A stretch of 64,000 nt of DNA from Nitrosospira sp. Nsp2. GTDB taxonomy: Bacteria > Pseudomonadota > Gammaproteobacteria > Burkholderiales > Nitrosomonadaceae. The number at the start of each line of letters is the position of its first letter. Position 1 is the stretch's first letter. The notes under the pieces were generated by a model. That model ran no database searches. It was not told the origin of the DNA and worked only from the letters and a program-made list of their open reading frames with translations. Positions 1-9,920 of this stretch are shown in pieces. A program made the translations under genes and the position numbers. The stretch covers positions 163,399-227,398 of the forward strand of contig NZ_QAOU01000005.1 of assembly GCF_003050965.1 (NCBI RefSeq). Direction: 5' to 3'.

Positions 1-137
1 TATATCTCTGAATAGAAACCACAAATCGGTTATGGCTTAATTTATGCTTGTGGGGGAATAGTTACAATACTTTTCGTTGTTAGGAGAACCAGAATCAAGA
101 CGATTTGAAAAATATCTGAATCCCTTAGGAGATCTGA

Positions 138-3100
138 ATGGCTAACCCAAATTTCACTGTCAACAAGGCTGACCTCGAGTTTATCCTTAAGCAAATAACT
201 ATTTCTGAGCGGCATACGCAGGGCGAATCGCTTGCCGACATCATTGGACCGCAAGCCGCACTTACGCCGTTTGGCCTGCGCACCACCGATGGTCGTTTCA
301 ATAATCTCCTGCCGGGCCAAAGTGAATTTGGCGCAGCTGACAACATCTTTCCGCGGCTCCTGCCGCCAGCCTTCCTGAACGACGCGGATGGGGATGTTTT
401 TGATCCCGACGGGCCCGGTCCAGCTCCAGTCGTCGTCAGCAACAATAATTACGGAGTACCGGGCAGTGTTGCCGATGCGGACCCCCGCACTATCAGCAAC
501 CTGCTCGTTGATATGTCGCGCGACAACCCTGCTGCAGTTGCGGCATGGCACAGCAATCCGCTCTCCATCGCGGCTTATCAGGAGGCCCATAACGGCGCTT
601 CGCCCCCTCCGGATTACATACCTACCAACGAAGAGCTCGGATTTATACCCAACCAATCCCCCGATATCGGACTATCTCCCGGATTCAACGGCTGGTTCAC
701 GTTTTTCGGCCAGTTCTTCGATCACGGCCTCGACCTCATAACCAAAGGGGGTAACGGCACGGTTTACATTCCGTTGCAACCGGACGACCCTTTGTACAGT
801 ACCGCGCCCGGGGCAGCCAATTTCATGGCCCTCACCCGAGCGACTCCCGCCGTCAATCCGGCTACTGGCCTGAAGACCGAACACACGAACACGACCACCG
901 CTTTCGTGGACCAGAATCAGACCTATACCTCACACGCCTCGCACCAGGTATTTCTGCGGGAATACAAGTTCTCCGTCGATACCAATAGTGACGGTATTCC
1001 CGATGCCTTTGCGGTTGCCACCGGCCGCTTACTCGACGGTGCGGGCGGAATTGCGAACTGGGCCGAAGTCAAAGCGCAGGCGAAAAACCTGCTCGGCATC
1101 ACGCTCACCGATTCTGACATCAATAACGTGCCACTGCTGAGAACTGATGCGTACGGCAAATTCATTCCCGGCACTCACGGCTTTGCGCAGTTTGCGACGC
1201 CCGACGGGTTTGTCGAGGGCGCGGCAGGAGGCCTGGCCGTCCCAGCTAACGCCTATCGCACGGGCCATGCCTTTCTCGACGATATTGCCCACTTCGCCGT
1301 CCCCAACGGTAAAGTCGCGGATAGCGACACGGCGGTCGGGCTGGCAAATTCAGACGGCTCGCCCACCGGCGGCAATTACGACAACGAGCTTCTCGATGCG
1401 CATTTCATAACCGGCGACGGCCGTGGCAACGAGAATATCGGCCTGACCGCAGTGCACAACGTCTTCCATGGCGAGCACAACCGTATGGTCGAAGCCAATA
1501 AAGCCACCATCCTTCAGTCTGGAGATCTGGCATTTATCAACCAGTGGCTTATTAACGATGTGACAGCGATTCCAACTGGAGCCGCGATCGACTCTTTGGT
1601 GTGGGATGGCGAGCGCCTGTTCCAGGCCGCGAAGTTTGTGACCGAGATGGAGTATCAACACCTGGTATTCGAGGAATTTGCGCGCAAGGTTCAGCCCAAC
1701 GTTGATCCCTTTGTTTTTTCTAACTCGCCCGACCTGGACCCCCAGATACTTGCCGAGTTTGCGCACGTCGTATATCGCTTCGGCCACTCCATGCTTACCG
1801 ACACGGTAGCGCGCACAAACGCGGACATGAGCCCCAATGACGTTGCCTTGTTTGACGCGTTTCTTAACCCGTTGGCATTTACCGCAAGCGGTGCGACCGC
1901 CGAGGAGGCCACCGGCGCGATCGTGCGCGGGATGACGCGGCAGCTTGGCAACGAAATCGATGAGTTCGTAGCCAGCGCGGTGCGTAACACCCTACTTGGC
2001 ATCCCGCTCGATCTGGCCGCGATAAATATTGCGCGCGCGCGTGATACCGGAATTCCCACTTTCAACGATGCGCGGAAGCAGTTCTACGACATGACCGCCG
2101 ATCCCCAGCTGAAACCCTATGAGAGCTGGACGGACTACGCGCAAAATATCAAGAACCCTGTCTCGATCATTAATTTCATCGCCGCCTATGGAACGCACCA
2201 AACTGTCGTGGATGCGGCGACCCTGCAGGGAAAGCGGGATGCTGCGACGCTTATCGTCATGGGCGATTTCGATCTCAACGGCAATGGCACCATCGAAGCA
2301 AATGAAATAGCGCCCGCTGACCGGATAGATTTCCTGAACCATACCGGCACATGGAGCGCCATCGAAACAGGCCTGAACAAGGTCGACTTCTGGATCGGCG
2401 GCCTGGCAGAATCGAAGATGGAATTTGGTGGAATGCTGGGCTCGACTTTCAATTTCGTGTTCGAGACACAGTTGGAGAACCTGCAGAATGGTGACCGCTT
2501 TTACTATCTGAGCCGCCTGCAAGGCACCAATCTGCTGAACGAGCTTGAGGCGAACACGTTCTCCGCGCTGACCATGCGCAATACCGATCTGGGCAATGAC
2601 GACGCGGCACATCTTCCCGGCGCGATTTTCGACAGGGCGGATCATATTCTAGAGCTCGACCTGTCCAAGCAGATCGGCCCCGACCCGACTGACAATAATC
2701 CGATTCTCGGCCCGAAGGTGTTGCGTAACAACCCGAATACGCCGGGACCCGATACCAATTACCTGAAGTTCAGAGGTGGGGAGCATGTGGTGTTGGGAGG
2801 TTCGGAAGGCGCGGATACCCTTGTAGGCGATCGTGGCATCGACACCCTCTGGGGGGATGGCGGCAATGATCTGCTCAATGCGCAAAGCGAGGCCGACACG
2901 GTCTTCGGTGGTGACGGGGATGACATCATCATCGATCCCTTCGGTGACGATTTTCTGCGCGGCCAGGATGGAAACGACGTCATCAGCGCCGGCCCCGGTT
3001 TGGATATAGTGCTGGGCGGAGGCGGAAAGGACTTCATCCACGCAGGGGCCGACACTAACGAAGTCTTCGCTGGCAGAGAGGACGATTTTGTAATGGCTGG

Positions 3101-6100
3101 TGCGGGTGGGGACACCCTGCTTGGCAACGAAGGGGATGACTGGCTGGAAGGCGGCGAGGGTTTCGACACGCTCGCGGGGGAAAATTCGGAGCTCTTTTTC
3201 AATAGCCCCATCATTGGGCACGACGTAATGTTTGGCCAGGGTAACGACACGGATTATGATGGTGAATCCGGTGACGATATCATGGTATCGGGAGTAGGCA
3301 TCCAGCGCAACGAAGGCATGTTCGGCTTCGACTGGAGCATCGCCAAGACAGACCCGTATGGGGTTGATCACGATCTCACGGTCAAGGTATTTTCCACGGT
3401 AGAGGCCGATATACTTCGCGATCGCTACGACCTGGTCGAATCTATGTCGGGGTGGACCCACGACGACATTCTGCGCGGGGATAACCGGGGGTCGCCCGGT
3501 TTCGCAGAACCTGGACTATCGTTTGATGACCATGTCCTCGACCAGGCGGGGATCAATCGCATAGACGGGCTGCAGGCATTGCTCGGTGCAGGAGTGACGA
3601 GTTTTCGGGACGGTAATATCATCATCGGCGGCGATGGCAATGACGTATTACAGGGACGTGGGGGTTTCGACATCCTGGACGGCGACGCCTGGCTGAATGT
3701 CCGCATTGCTGTGACCGGGCATCCAACCGTAACCAGTGTGGAAAGCATGGCGGAACTTTTGCCCCTCATGCTGTCGCGCGAAATCAATCCCAGCCAGCTC
3801 AGTATCGTACGCGAGATCCTGCACGACACGACGCCCACCGATAACAGTGATACGGCTGTCTTTCAGGGAAACCTTGCCGATTACGTCATTGAAGGCCGTA
3901 CCGTTACCACACGGGCTGCCGACCTCGACGGAGATGGTTTCATTTCTGTCACCGATCTGAATGACGGCCCGGTTGTCCGGCCGTCGATACTCGTTGATGA
4001 CGTCGACAAGCTGAAGAATATAGAGCTTCTCCGGTTCGCCGACCAAACCATTGCAATCGCCGGCCCGGATGTCATTGCACCAACCAACATCAAATGGAAT
4101 GGCACTGCACCAGGTTCAGGCCTTCCCGGAGCAGGAACCATCGCTACCCTTAGTACGGAGGATCTCAACAGCACGTCATTCACCTATACGTTACTTTCGC
4201 AATCCGCCGGCGCCGGATTTGCCGTGAATGGAGCAGGCTCTGTCACACGATCATCCGTTTTGCCAGCCAACACCACCTACACGTTGACGGTGAGATCGAC
4301 GGATCAGACTGGTGCGTTCGTGCAGGAAACCTTCACTGTCAGGACGGGTAATGGCACGCTCGCGACCCCTGTCAACGATACGCTCAATGGCAACGCGACC
4401 GATGACGTGATGTACGGACTATATGGCAGTGACATCCTCAACGGTCTTGATGGCGATGATACGCTGAATGGCGGCGAGGGAAACGACAGGCTCGTCGGCG
4501 GCGTTGGCGACGACACCATGACCGGCGGAGCAGGCGACGACGCTTACGTCGTGGATAGTGCAGCAGATGTTGTCAACGAAGCGTCTGGGGCCGGGGTCGA
4601 TACGGTTGAGGCCGCACTGGATTTCTATGTATTGGGTGCGAACATCGAGAGGCTGGTAACCGCTAGCGGCTCGATCGGGAACCGGAACTGGACCGGCAAC
4701 GAACTCAATAACTGGATTCAAGGCAGCGCCGGCACCGATGAACTCAATGGACTTGCTGGCGATGACAGGCTGCTCGGCGCCGCGGGCGATGACACCCTCA
4801 CCGGGGACACCGGCAACGACACTCTGGACGGCGGGGCCGACAACGACGTCATGAGTGGCGGTACTGGCAACGACTGGTTCAACGGCGGCACCGGTAACGA
4901 CATCATGAGCGGAGGCGCGGGCGATGACATTTACGTGGTCGACTCTCTGCAGGATACGGTCACGGAGGAGGCTGGCGAGGGCAGTGACACGGTTCAGACC
5001 GATCTAGCCGAATACAGTTTAGGCGGGAATGTTGAGAAATTGATGGGCGTGGCGGGCAGCACCACTAACCACATCTGGAGCGGCAATGCCCTCGACAACT
5101 GGATCCGAGGCGAAAACGGGAACGATACGCTCAATGGCCTTGGCGGGGATGACTTCCTTACCGGCGGGGGCGGAAGCGATATCATGCGGGGAGGTTTAGG
5201 CAACGACATTTATGTGGTTGACTCTCTGCAGGATACGGTCACCGAAGAACTGGGCGAAGGTAGTGACACGGTTCAGACCGTTCTCGGAGCTTATACCTTA
5301 GGCGAGAATGTCGAGAAATTGATGGGTGTGGCAGGCAGCACCATTAACCACAGCTGGACCGGCAACGCCCTCGACAACTGGATGCGAGGCGAAAATGGAA
5401 ATGACACGCTCAATGGGCTTGCAGGTAATGACGCACTTGTTGGGGGTGCCGGAGGCGACACAATAAACGGCGGCCAGGGAAACGACTGGCTCAACGGGGG
5501 CATCGGTAACGACACCATGAATGGAGGCGCCGGTAATGACATCTACCTGGTTGACTCTGTGCAGGATACGGTCACGGAGCAGCCGGGCGAGGGCAGCGAC
5601 GCTGTTCAGGCCGAGCTCGCCGATTACACTTTAGGCGAAAATGTCGAGAAATTGATGGGTGTGATAGGCAGTACGGTTAACCACAGCTGGACCGGCAATG
5701 CCCTCGACAACTGGATGCGAGGCGAAAACGGGAACGATACGCTCAACGGGCTTGCCGGTAATGACTTCCTCACCGGTGGCGCAGGAAACGACACCATGAG
5801 CGGAGGCGCGGGCAATGATATTTATGTGGTTGACTCCCTGCAGGATACGGTCACCGAGGCGCTGGGTGAGGGTAGCGACACGGTGCAGACCGATATCGGT
5901 GATTACACTTTGGGGGAGAATGTCGAGAAATTGATGGGCGTGGCGGGCGGGACCATTAACCACAACTGGACGGGTAATGCCCTCGACAACTGGATACGAG
6001 GTGCGAATGGGACCGATACGCTTAACGGCCTCGCGGGCAATGACTTCCTGATCGGGGGGATCGGAAACGACATTATGACGGGAGGTTCAGGCAACGACAT

Positions 6101-6707
6101 TTATGACGTTGACTCTTTGCAGGATACGGTCACGGAGGCGCTGGGCGGGGGCAATGACGCGGTTCAGACCGATCTCGGGACGTACAGCTTGGCCGAGAAT
6201 GTCGAGAGCCTGATGGGCCTGGCCGGCAGCACTGCTAACCACAGCTGGACGGGCAATGCCTTGGACAACTGGATGCGGGGCGAAGGCGGCAGCGATACGC
6301 TTAACGGACTTGCCGGCAATGACTCGCTTCTCGGGGGTGCGAGTGCTGACACGCTCAACGGAGGTGCCGGAAGAGATTCGTTGACAGGTAATGCTGGCAA
6401 TGACATTTTCAAGTTCAGCGACGTCAGCGACTCCGGTACAACGGTAGCCACGCGCGACAACATCCTGGACTTTGTCATCGGGCAGGACAAAATCGATCTA
6501 TCGGGGATTGACGCGGTCACTGGAGGCGTGGATGACAATTTTTCGCTGATCGGAGGAGCCGCTTTCACCGCCGCCGGGCAATTGCGCTTCTTCAACAGCG
6601 GTGGAACTACGATTGTCGAAGGCAACGTGGCCGGTGATTTGGCAGCTGACTTCCAGATCGCGCTGACCGGTGCCCACGCACTACAGGCCGCTGAGTTCGC
6701 TGCCTAA
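138..6707 (+). CDS. Giant RTX haem peroxidase (animal-type peroxidase domain plus calcium-binding repeats)
   Basis: A 2189-residue protein that should oxidise substrates with hydrogen peroxide outside the cell. The N-terminal ~800 residues carry the peroxidase-cyclooxygenase hallmarks: FFDHGLD with the probable distal His196, EHNR at about 446-449, YRFGHS with the probable proximal His550, and NIARARDTGIP at about 630-640. RTX nonapeptides begin near residue 880, a cadherin-like stretch lies at about 1310-1405, and long tandem RTX modules fill about 1410-2090. The last ~100 residues resemble the serralysin C-terminal domain and end in AAEFAA. There is no N-terminal signal peptide, which fits type I secretion; an exporter operon lies at 14.5-18.9 kb. 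A TTAGGAGA ribosome site stands just upstream of the ATG. The architecture matches the bacterial peroxicin-type members of the superfamily. Family assignment is firm; substrate and biological role are unknown. Confidence 0.93.
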   Translation: MANPNFTVNKADLEFILKQITISERHTQGESLADIIGPQAALTPFGLRTTDGRFNNLLPGQSEFGAADNIFPRLLPPAFLNDADGDVFDPDGPGPAPVVVSNNNYGVPGSVADADPRTISNLLVDMSRDNPAAVAAWHSNPLSIAAYQEAHNGASPPPDYIPTNEELGFIPNQSPDIGLSPGFNGWFTFFGQFFDHGLDLITKGGNGTVYIPLQPDDPLYSTAPGAANFMALTRATPAVNPATGLKTEHTNTTTAFVDQNQTYTSHASHQVFLREYKFSVDTNSDGIPDAFAVATGRLLDGAGGIANWAEVKAQAKNLLGITLTDSDINNVPLLRTDAYGKFIPGTHGFAQFATPDGFVEGAAGGLAVPANAYRTGHAFLDDIAHFAVPNGKVADSDTAVGLANSDGSPTGGNYDNELLDAHFITGDGRGNENIGLTAVHNVFHGEHNRMVEANKATILQSGDLAFINQWLINDVTAIPTGAAIDSLVWDGERLFQAAKFVTEMEYQHLVFEEFARKVQPNVDPFVFSNSPDLDPQILAEFAHVVYRFGHSMLTDTVARTNADMSPNDVALFDAFLNPLAFTASGATAEEATGAIVRGMTRQLGNEIDEFVASAVRNTLLGIPLDLAAINIARARDTGIPTFNDARKQFYDMTADPQLKPYESWTDYAQNIKNPVSIINFIAAYGTHQTVVDAATLQGKRDAATLIVMGDFDLNGNGTIEANEIAPADRIDFLNHTGTWSAIETGLNKVDFWIGGLAESKMEFGGMLGSTFNFVFETQLENLQNGDRFYYLSRLQGTNLLNELEANTFSALTMRNTDLGNDDAAHLPGAIFDRADHILELDLSKQIGPDPTDNNPILGPKVLRNNPNTPGPDTNYLKFRGGEHVVLGGSEGADTLVGDRGIDTLWGDGGNDLLNAQSEADTVFGGDGDDIIIDPFGDDFLRGQDGNDVISAGPGLDIVLGGGGKDFIHAGADTNEVFAGREDDFVMAGAGGDTLLGNEGDDWLEGGEGFDTLAGENSELFFNSPIIGHDVMFGQGNDTDYDGESGDDIMVSGVGIQRNEGMFGFDWSIAKTDPYGVDHDLTVKVFSTVEADILRDRYDLVESMSGWTHDDILRGDNRGSPGFAEPGLSFDDHVLDQAGINRIDGLQALLGAGVTSFRDGNIIIGGDGNDVLQGRGGFDILDGDAWLNVRIAVTGHPTVTSVESMAELLPLMLSREINPSQLSIVREILHDTTPTDNSDTAVFQGNLADYVIEGRTVTTRAADLDGDGFISVTDLNDGPVVRPSILVDDVDKLKNIELLRFADQTIAIAGPDVIAPTNIKWNGTAPGSGLPGAGTIATLSTEDLNSTSFTYTLLSQSAGAGFAVNGAGSVTRSSVLPANTTYTLTVRSTDQTGAFVQETFTVRTGNGTLATPVNDTLNGNATDDVMYGLYGSDILNGLDGDDTLNGGEGNDRLVGGVGDDTMTGGAGDDAYVVDSAADVVNEASGAGVDTVEAALDFYVLGANIERLVTASGSIGNRNWTGNELNNWIQGSAGTDELNGLAGDDRLLGAAGDDTLTGDTGNDTLDGGADNDVMSGGTGNDWFNGGTGNDIMSGGAGDDIYVVDSLQDTVTEEAGEGSDTVQTDLAEYSLGGNVEKLMGVAGSTTNHIWSGNALDNWIRGENGNDTLNGLGGDDFLTGGGGSDIMRGGLGNDIYVVDSLQDTVTEELGEGSDTVQTVLGAYTLGENVEKLMGVAGSTINHSWTGNALDNWMRGENGNDTLNGLAGNDALVGGAGGDTINGGQGNDWLNGGIGNDTMNGGAGNDIYLVDSVQDTVTEQPGEGSDAVQAELADYTLGENVEKLMGVIGSTVNHSWTGNALDNWMRGENGNDTLNGLAGNDFLTGGAGNDTMSGGAGNDIYVVDSLQDTVTEALGEGSDTVQTDIGDYTLGENVEKLMGVAGGTINHNWTGNALDNWIRGANGTDTLNGLAGNDFLIGGIGNDIMTGGSGNDIYDVDSLQDTVTEALGGGNDAVQTDLGTYSLAENVESLMGLAGSTANHSWTGNALDNWMRGEGGSDTLNGLAGNDSLLGGASADTLNGGAGRDSLTGNAGNDIFKFSDVSDSGTTVATRDNILDFVIGQDKIDLSGIDAVTGGVDDNFSLIGGAAFTAAGQLRFFNSGGTTIVEGNVAGDLAADFQIALTGAHALQAAEFAA
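4554..6390 (+). repeat. Tandem RTX modules, 93 residues plus multiples of 18
   Basis: The motif VDSxQDTVTE recurs with its Asp codon at 4941, 5220, 5553, 5832 and 6111, and a diverged copy (VDSAADVVNE) at 4554. The distances are 387, 279, 333, 279 and 279 bases, that is 129, 93, 111, 93 and 93 residues. Every unit is therefore a 93-residue core plus 0, 18 or 36 residues, matching zero, two or four extra GGxGNDxLx nonapeptides. Each core also has an NVEKLMG segment and a WTGNALDNW segment before the next nonapeptides. Copies are very similar at DNA level, suggesting recent duplication by recombination. Confidence 0.9.
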
Positions 6708-6723
6708 CCGGCTTCAAAAGTTC

Positions 6724-6762
6724 GCCCCGTCGCCATGAATTGATGAGCGCTGGCGACAGGGC
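6724..6762 (+). terminator. Hairpin after the RTX peroxidase gene
   Basis: GCCCCGTCGCCA at 6724-6735 pairs with TGGCGACAGGGC at 6751-6762: a 12-bp stem with a single C-A mismatch and a 15-base loop, starting 17 bases after the stop codon. The downstream tract (CAATTCTT) is only weakly T-rich, so this may be a modest intrinsic terminator or an mRNA 3'-end stabiliser. Confidence 0.5.
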
Positions 6763-7352
6763 CAATTCTTGAGCAAGCCGCGTGTATCTCGAGATACGGT
6801 TGGAGAAGAGCGCCCCACGCTCGAGATGCGGGTCATATCGTTGCGCTCGGCCCGGACGCGTTGCTGAACGGCGTGGGTCCCGGCCCCGAACCTGTTGCCC
6901 TCTGCGTATTCGAGAAGGTCGGCGACACCACCGTCAGCGTTTTACGGTGTTAGCGACGAGGTCTCACCCCGGTCGCTTCAAATGCCGCATCGAAGCGCCC
7001 GTTGTATTTGTTCGCGCGAGGACTGACGAAGTCCTCTCCATAGCAAACCGCGAGAACAGCCAGACGAGCCGCCGCCGTTCCGCACCCCGCAGATCAACTT
7101 AGAGGCATTATGGGTCGATTAGGAATGGCGAGGGGCGAGATCAACGATATCCCGTCCCGCTTTGTACCGCCCCGGGGGCCGGCTCAATACCAGGCGGGGC
7201 CATTAAGAGATGCTTTGGTCGCGTTAACGGGGCGGCACGGCGGCCATCGGAGTATATGGACGATACGATGGGAGCGTAAAGGGGAACGAACGGGGATGCG
7301 GGTTCTCAGGCAACCGCCTGCTTAACACCGGGCAGGCGGCTCAACGGAATTA
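6763..7352. other. Intergenic stretch without a supported gene
   Basis: Open frames exist here but are Arg/Pro-rich, lack convincing ribosome sites and match no family I recognise. Two small inverted repeats are visible: GAGGACT at 7018-7024 against AGTCCTC at 7030-7036, and CCGCCTGC at about 7315 against GCAGGCGG about ten bases further on. The second lies just past the end of the minus-strand lipoprotein gene and could form its transcript end, though it has no T tract. Confidence 0.5.
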
Positions 7353-7685
7353 TCAGGGGGTGCAATTCTTGTTGTTGTAGACGCTCGTGAGTGCGCTCTT
7401 TCTATCACTGACTAAACGGGTGGCCTCACCCGCGTCATAATAGGTGTAGGCCAAACCTGGAAGCCAGAGAATCGCCGCCGCAACATTGGTTCCTGTTACC
7501 CCTTTTTTTGAATCAATCTCGGCTTGGGTTTTATCCAGTTTTGCCACCTCCTCGGTGATGCCATTACACGAGAGGTTTTGATCGCCAGGTTGGACCACCT
7601 GTATTTTTTGCGACGTTGCACAGCCAACCAATAATCCGCTTACAGCCGCCGCAACCATGGCGACGCTCCTTAACCTCAATGACAT
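7353..7685 (-). CDS. Small predicted lipoprotein, unknown function
   Basis: A 110-residue protein with a short basic start, a hydrophobic stretch and a lipobox LLVGC followed by ATS, so it should be a lipid-anchored envelope protein. After the cysteine there is a soluble part with a Lys-rich stretch (AKLDKTQAEIDSKKG), then a hydrophobic segment (AAAILWLPGLAYTYY) near the middle, which may sit in or on the membrane. An upstream GTG at 7691 is also possible, but AAGGAG sits five bases before the ATG at 7685, so the ATG was chosen. It is transcribed alone and opposite to its neighbours. I do not recognise a characterised family; a similar short layout occurs in many proteobacterial lipoproteins of unknown role. 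Confidence 0.72.
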   Translation of the reverse strand: MSLRLRSVAMVAAAVSGLLVGCATSQKIQVVQPGDQNLSCNGITEEVAKLDKTQAEIDSKKGVTGTNVAAAILWLPGLAYTYYDAGEATRLVSDRKSALTSVYNNKNCTP

Positions 7686-8167
7686 ATTCACTCCTTGTTG
7701 AGCCGCCCATAACGCTTAGTCGAAACCGGGGCGACGATCCGGCTTCGCGAATTAACATATTTAGCCCTATCATGCCCCCTGCCCGACAAGTGGACCTGCT
7801 TGGACATAACTGGAATCTACTGTTAAGGATGAGATTGACACAGAGGATTCATTTGCTGAATTACCCCTGTAGCCCACTGGCCCTGTGGACATTGGACTCT
7901 GACTACTCATCTGTTCTCATGCATTGTATTGGATTCGATTACCTTCTCAATAACGACGAGGGAACGTAGGAGTAAACCCCTCTATCGAATTTTCTACATC
8001 TAGTTTCGACGAATGCCAATATTTAGCCATATGCTGGCGACCCTTCGCCACCAGAGAACGGCAATTCCCGCTAAGTTGTTTCGTTTTTCCCGATAGCGTT
8101 TATGCAAAGTTTCATGCCGAGCATCCCCATGGGTTAAACTTGACCAATTTCATTCTTCAGTTAATTT
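7686..8167. other. Divergent intergenic region upstream of ettA
   Basis: About 480 bases between the minus-strand lipoprotein gene and ettA. It must hold promoters for both. No coding frame has a plausible ribosome site or recognisable protein. A TTGACA hexamer at 7835-7840 has no good -10 partner at normal spacing. Confidence 0.5.
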
Positions 8168-9832
8168 ATGGCTCAGTATGTGCTCACCATGAATCGTGTC
8201 GGCAAGGTTGTTCCACCCCGACGAACGATTATCAAGGATATTTCCATTTCTTTCTTTCCCGGCGCCAAGATAGGATTGCTTGGCCTGAACGGTTCCGGCA
8301 AATCGACTGTGCTCAAAATCATGGCGGGGGTAGACAAGGATATCGAAGGCGAGGTGACGGCGATGCCCAACCTCAAAATCGGCTATCTCCCGCAGGAACC
8401 CGAGCTCGATCCCGGCCAGACCGTGCGCGACGCGGTGCAGGAAGGGCTGGGAGACGTGTTTAGCGCCCAGCGCCGGCTTGACGAAGTCTATGCGGCATAT
8501 GCCGAACCGGACGCAGACTTCGATGCGCTCGCTTCGGAGCAGTCCCGATTGGAGGCGATTCTCGCCACGGGTGGCGGAGACTCCGGCCAGCAGATGGAAA
8601 TTGCAGCTGATGCGCTGCGTCTGCCCGAATGGGACGCCGCGATCAAGAATCTTTCCGGCGGCGAGAAACGCCGCGTTGCGTTATGCAAGCTACTGCTCTC
8701 GAAACCGGACATGTTGTTGCTGGACGAGCCCACCAATCACCTCGACGCTGAATCGGTGGAATGGCTCGAGCAATTTCTCACGCGCTTTGCGGGGACCGTC
8801 GTGGCAGTCACGCACGACCGTTATTTTCTCGACAACGCGGCAGAGTGGATATTGGAACTTGATCGAGGCCATGGTATTCCCTGGAAGGGAAATTACAGCT
8901 CATGGCTCGAACAGAAGGGAGATCGTTTGAAACAGGAAGAATCCGCCGAGTCCGCCCGACAAAAATCGCTGAAACAGGAACTCGAGTGGGTACGCCAAAA
9001 TGCCAAGGGACGCCAGGCGAAATCTAAAGCGCGTATTGCCCGGTTTGAGGAGCTCAACTCGCAGGAGTATCAGAAGCGTAATGAGACTCAGGAAATATTC
9101 ATTCCCGTTGCGGACAGGCTCGGCAATGAAGTAATCGAGTTCAAGGGAGTTTCGAAAGCCTATGGCGATCGTCTTCTTATTGATGACTTGAGCTTCAAAA
9201 TTCCGGCTGGAGGAATCGTCGGCATCATTGGCCCCAACGGTGCGGGTAAATCTACCCTGTTTCGCATGATCACCGGCAAGGAACGCCCGGACTCAGGCGA
9301 AGTTGAGATCGGTTCGACCGTCAAAATAGCGCATGTGGATCAGTCCCGCGATGCTTTGGAAGGAGGCAAAACCGTTTTCGATACCATCTCCGAGGGGCGC
9401 GACATACTCACGGTCGGCAAATACGAAACACCCGCCCGCGCATACCTGGGACGTTTCAACTTCAAGGGCGGAGATCAGCAGAAGATGGTGGAAAATCTTT
9501 CAGGCGGCGAGCGTGGACGCCTTCATCTGGCAAAAATGCTTATTTCCGGCGGAAACGTGCTGTTGCTGGATGAACCCTCCAATGACCTCGACGTTGAGAC
9601 CTTGCGCGCCCTGGAAGATGCGTTACTGGCATTCGCCGGTTGCGTCCTCGTAATATCGCATGACCGGTGGTTCCTCGACCGCATCGCTACCCATATTCTG
9701 GCGTTTGAAGGTAACTCGCAGGTAACATTTTTCGACGGCAACTACCAGGAATATGAAGCCGACAAGCGCAAACGTCTGGGGGAGGAAGGCGCGAAACCAA
9801 AGCGGATCAGATTCAAGCCGATCAGCCGGTAA
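8168..9832 (+). CDS. ettA: Energy-dependent translational throttle protein EttA (ABC-F ATPase)
   Basis: A 554-residue ABC-F protein that binds the ribosomal E site and gates entry into elongation according to the ATP/ADP ratio. It has two tandem nucleotide-binding domains and no membrane segment. Domain 1 has Walker A GLNGSGKST (39-47), signature LSGGEKRR (from 162) and Walker B with DEP at 186-188. Domain 2 has Walker A GPNGAGKST (355-363) and signature LSGGERGR (from 444). The start (MAQYVLTMNRVGKVVPP) aligns with the known EttA N-terminus, and the C-terminal FFDGNYQEYEADKRKR is typical. There is no strong ribosome site before the ATG. Transcribed alone. Confidence 0.96.
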   Translation: MAQYVLTMNRVGKVVPPRRTIIKDISISFFPGAKIGLLGLNGSGKSTVLKIMAGVDKDIEGEVTAMPNLKIGYLPQEPELDPGQTVRDAVQEGLGDVFSAQRRLDEVYAAYAEPDADFDALASEQSRLEAILATGGGDSGQQMEIAADALRLPEWDAAIKNLSGGEKRRVALCKLLLSKPDMLLLDEPTNHLDAESVEWLEQFLTRFAGTVVAVTHDRYFLDNAAEWILELDRGHGIPWKGNYSSWLEQKGDRLKQEESAESARQKSLKQELEWVRQNAKGRQAKSKARIARFEELNSQEYQKRNETQEIFIPVADRLGNEVIEFKGVSKAYGDRLLIDDLSFKIPAGGIVGIIGPNGAGKSTLFRMITGKERPDSGEVEIGSTVKIAHVDQSRDALEGGKTVFDTISEGRDILTVGKYETPARAYLGRFNFKGGDQQKMVENLSGGERGRLHLAKMLISGGNVLLLDEPSNDLDVETLRALEDALLAFAGCVLVISHDRWFLDRIATHILAFEGNSQVTFFDGNYQEYEADKRKRLGEEGAKPKRIRFKPISR

Positions 9833-9920
9833 CTCAGTCGTGGATTCTGCATAACTGGCTTCTTTGTCGTACTGCTAAAGCGAAACTAAGCCTGAGCCTA
9901 TTTAACGCAACGTTATTGCC

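Noticed and set aside
2649..6625. Pro/Ser-rich minus-strand frames opposite the RTX peroxidase repeats
   Set aside because: Shadows of the repeat codons on the coding strand; repetitive because the gene is.
6782..7325. Two Arg/Pro-rich plus-strand open frames after the RTX peroxidase gene
   Set aside because: No family likeness, no convincing ribosome site, unlike the neighbours in codon use.
8140..8167. TTGACC (8140-8145) with TAATTT (8162-8167) as a promoter of ettA
   Set aside because: Transcription would begin after the ATG, while the EttA N-terminus aligns from that ATG; so not the promoter for this start.
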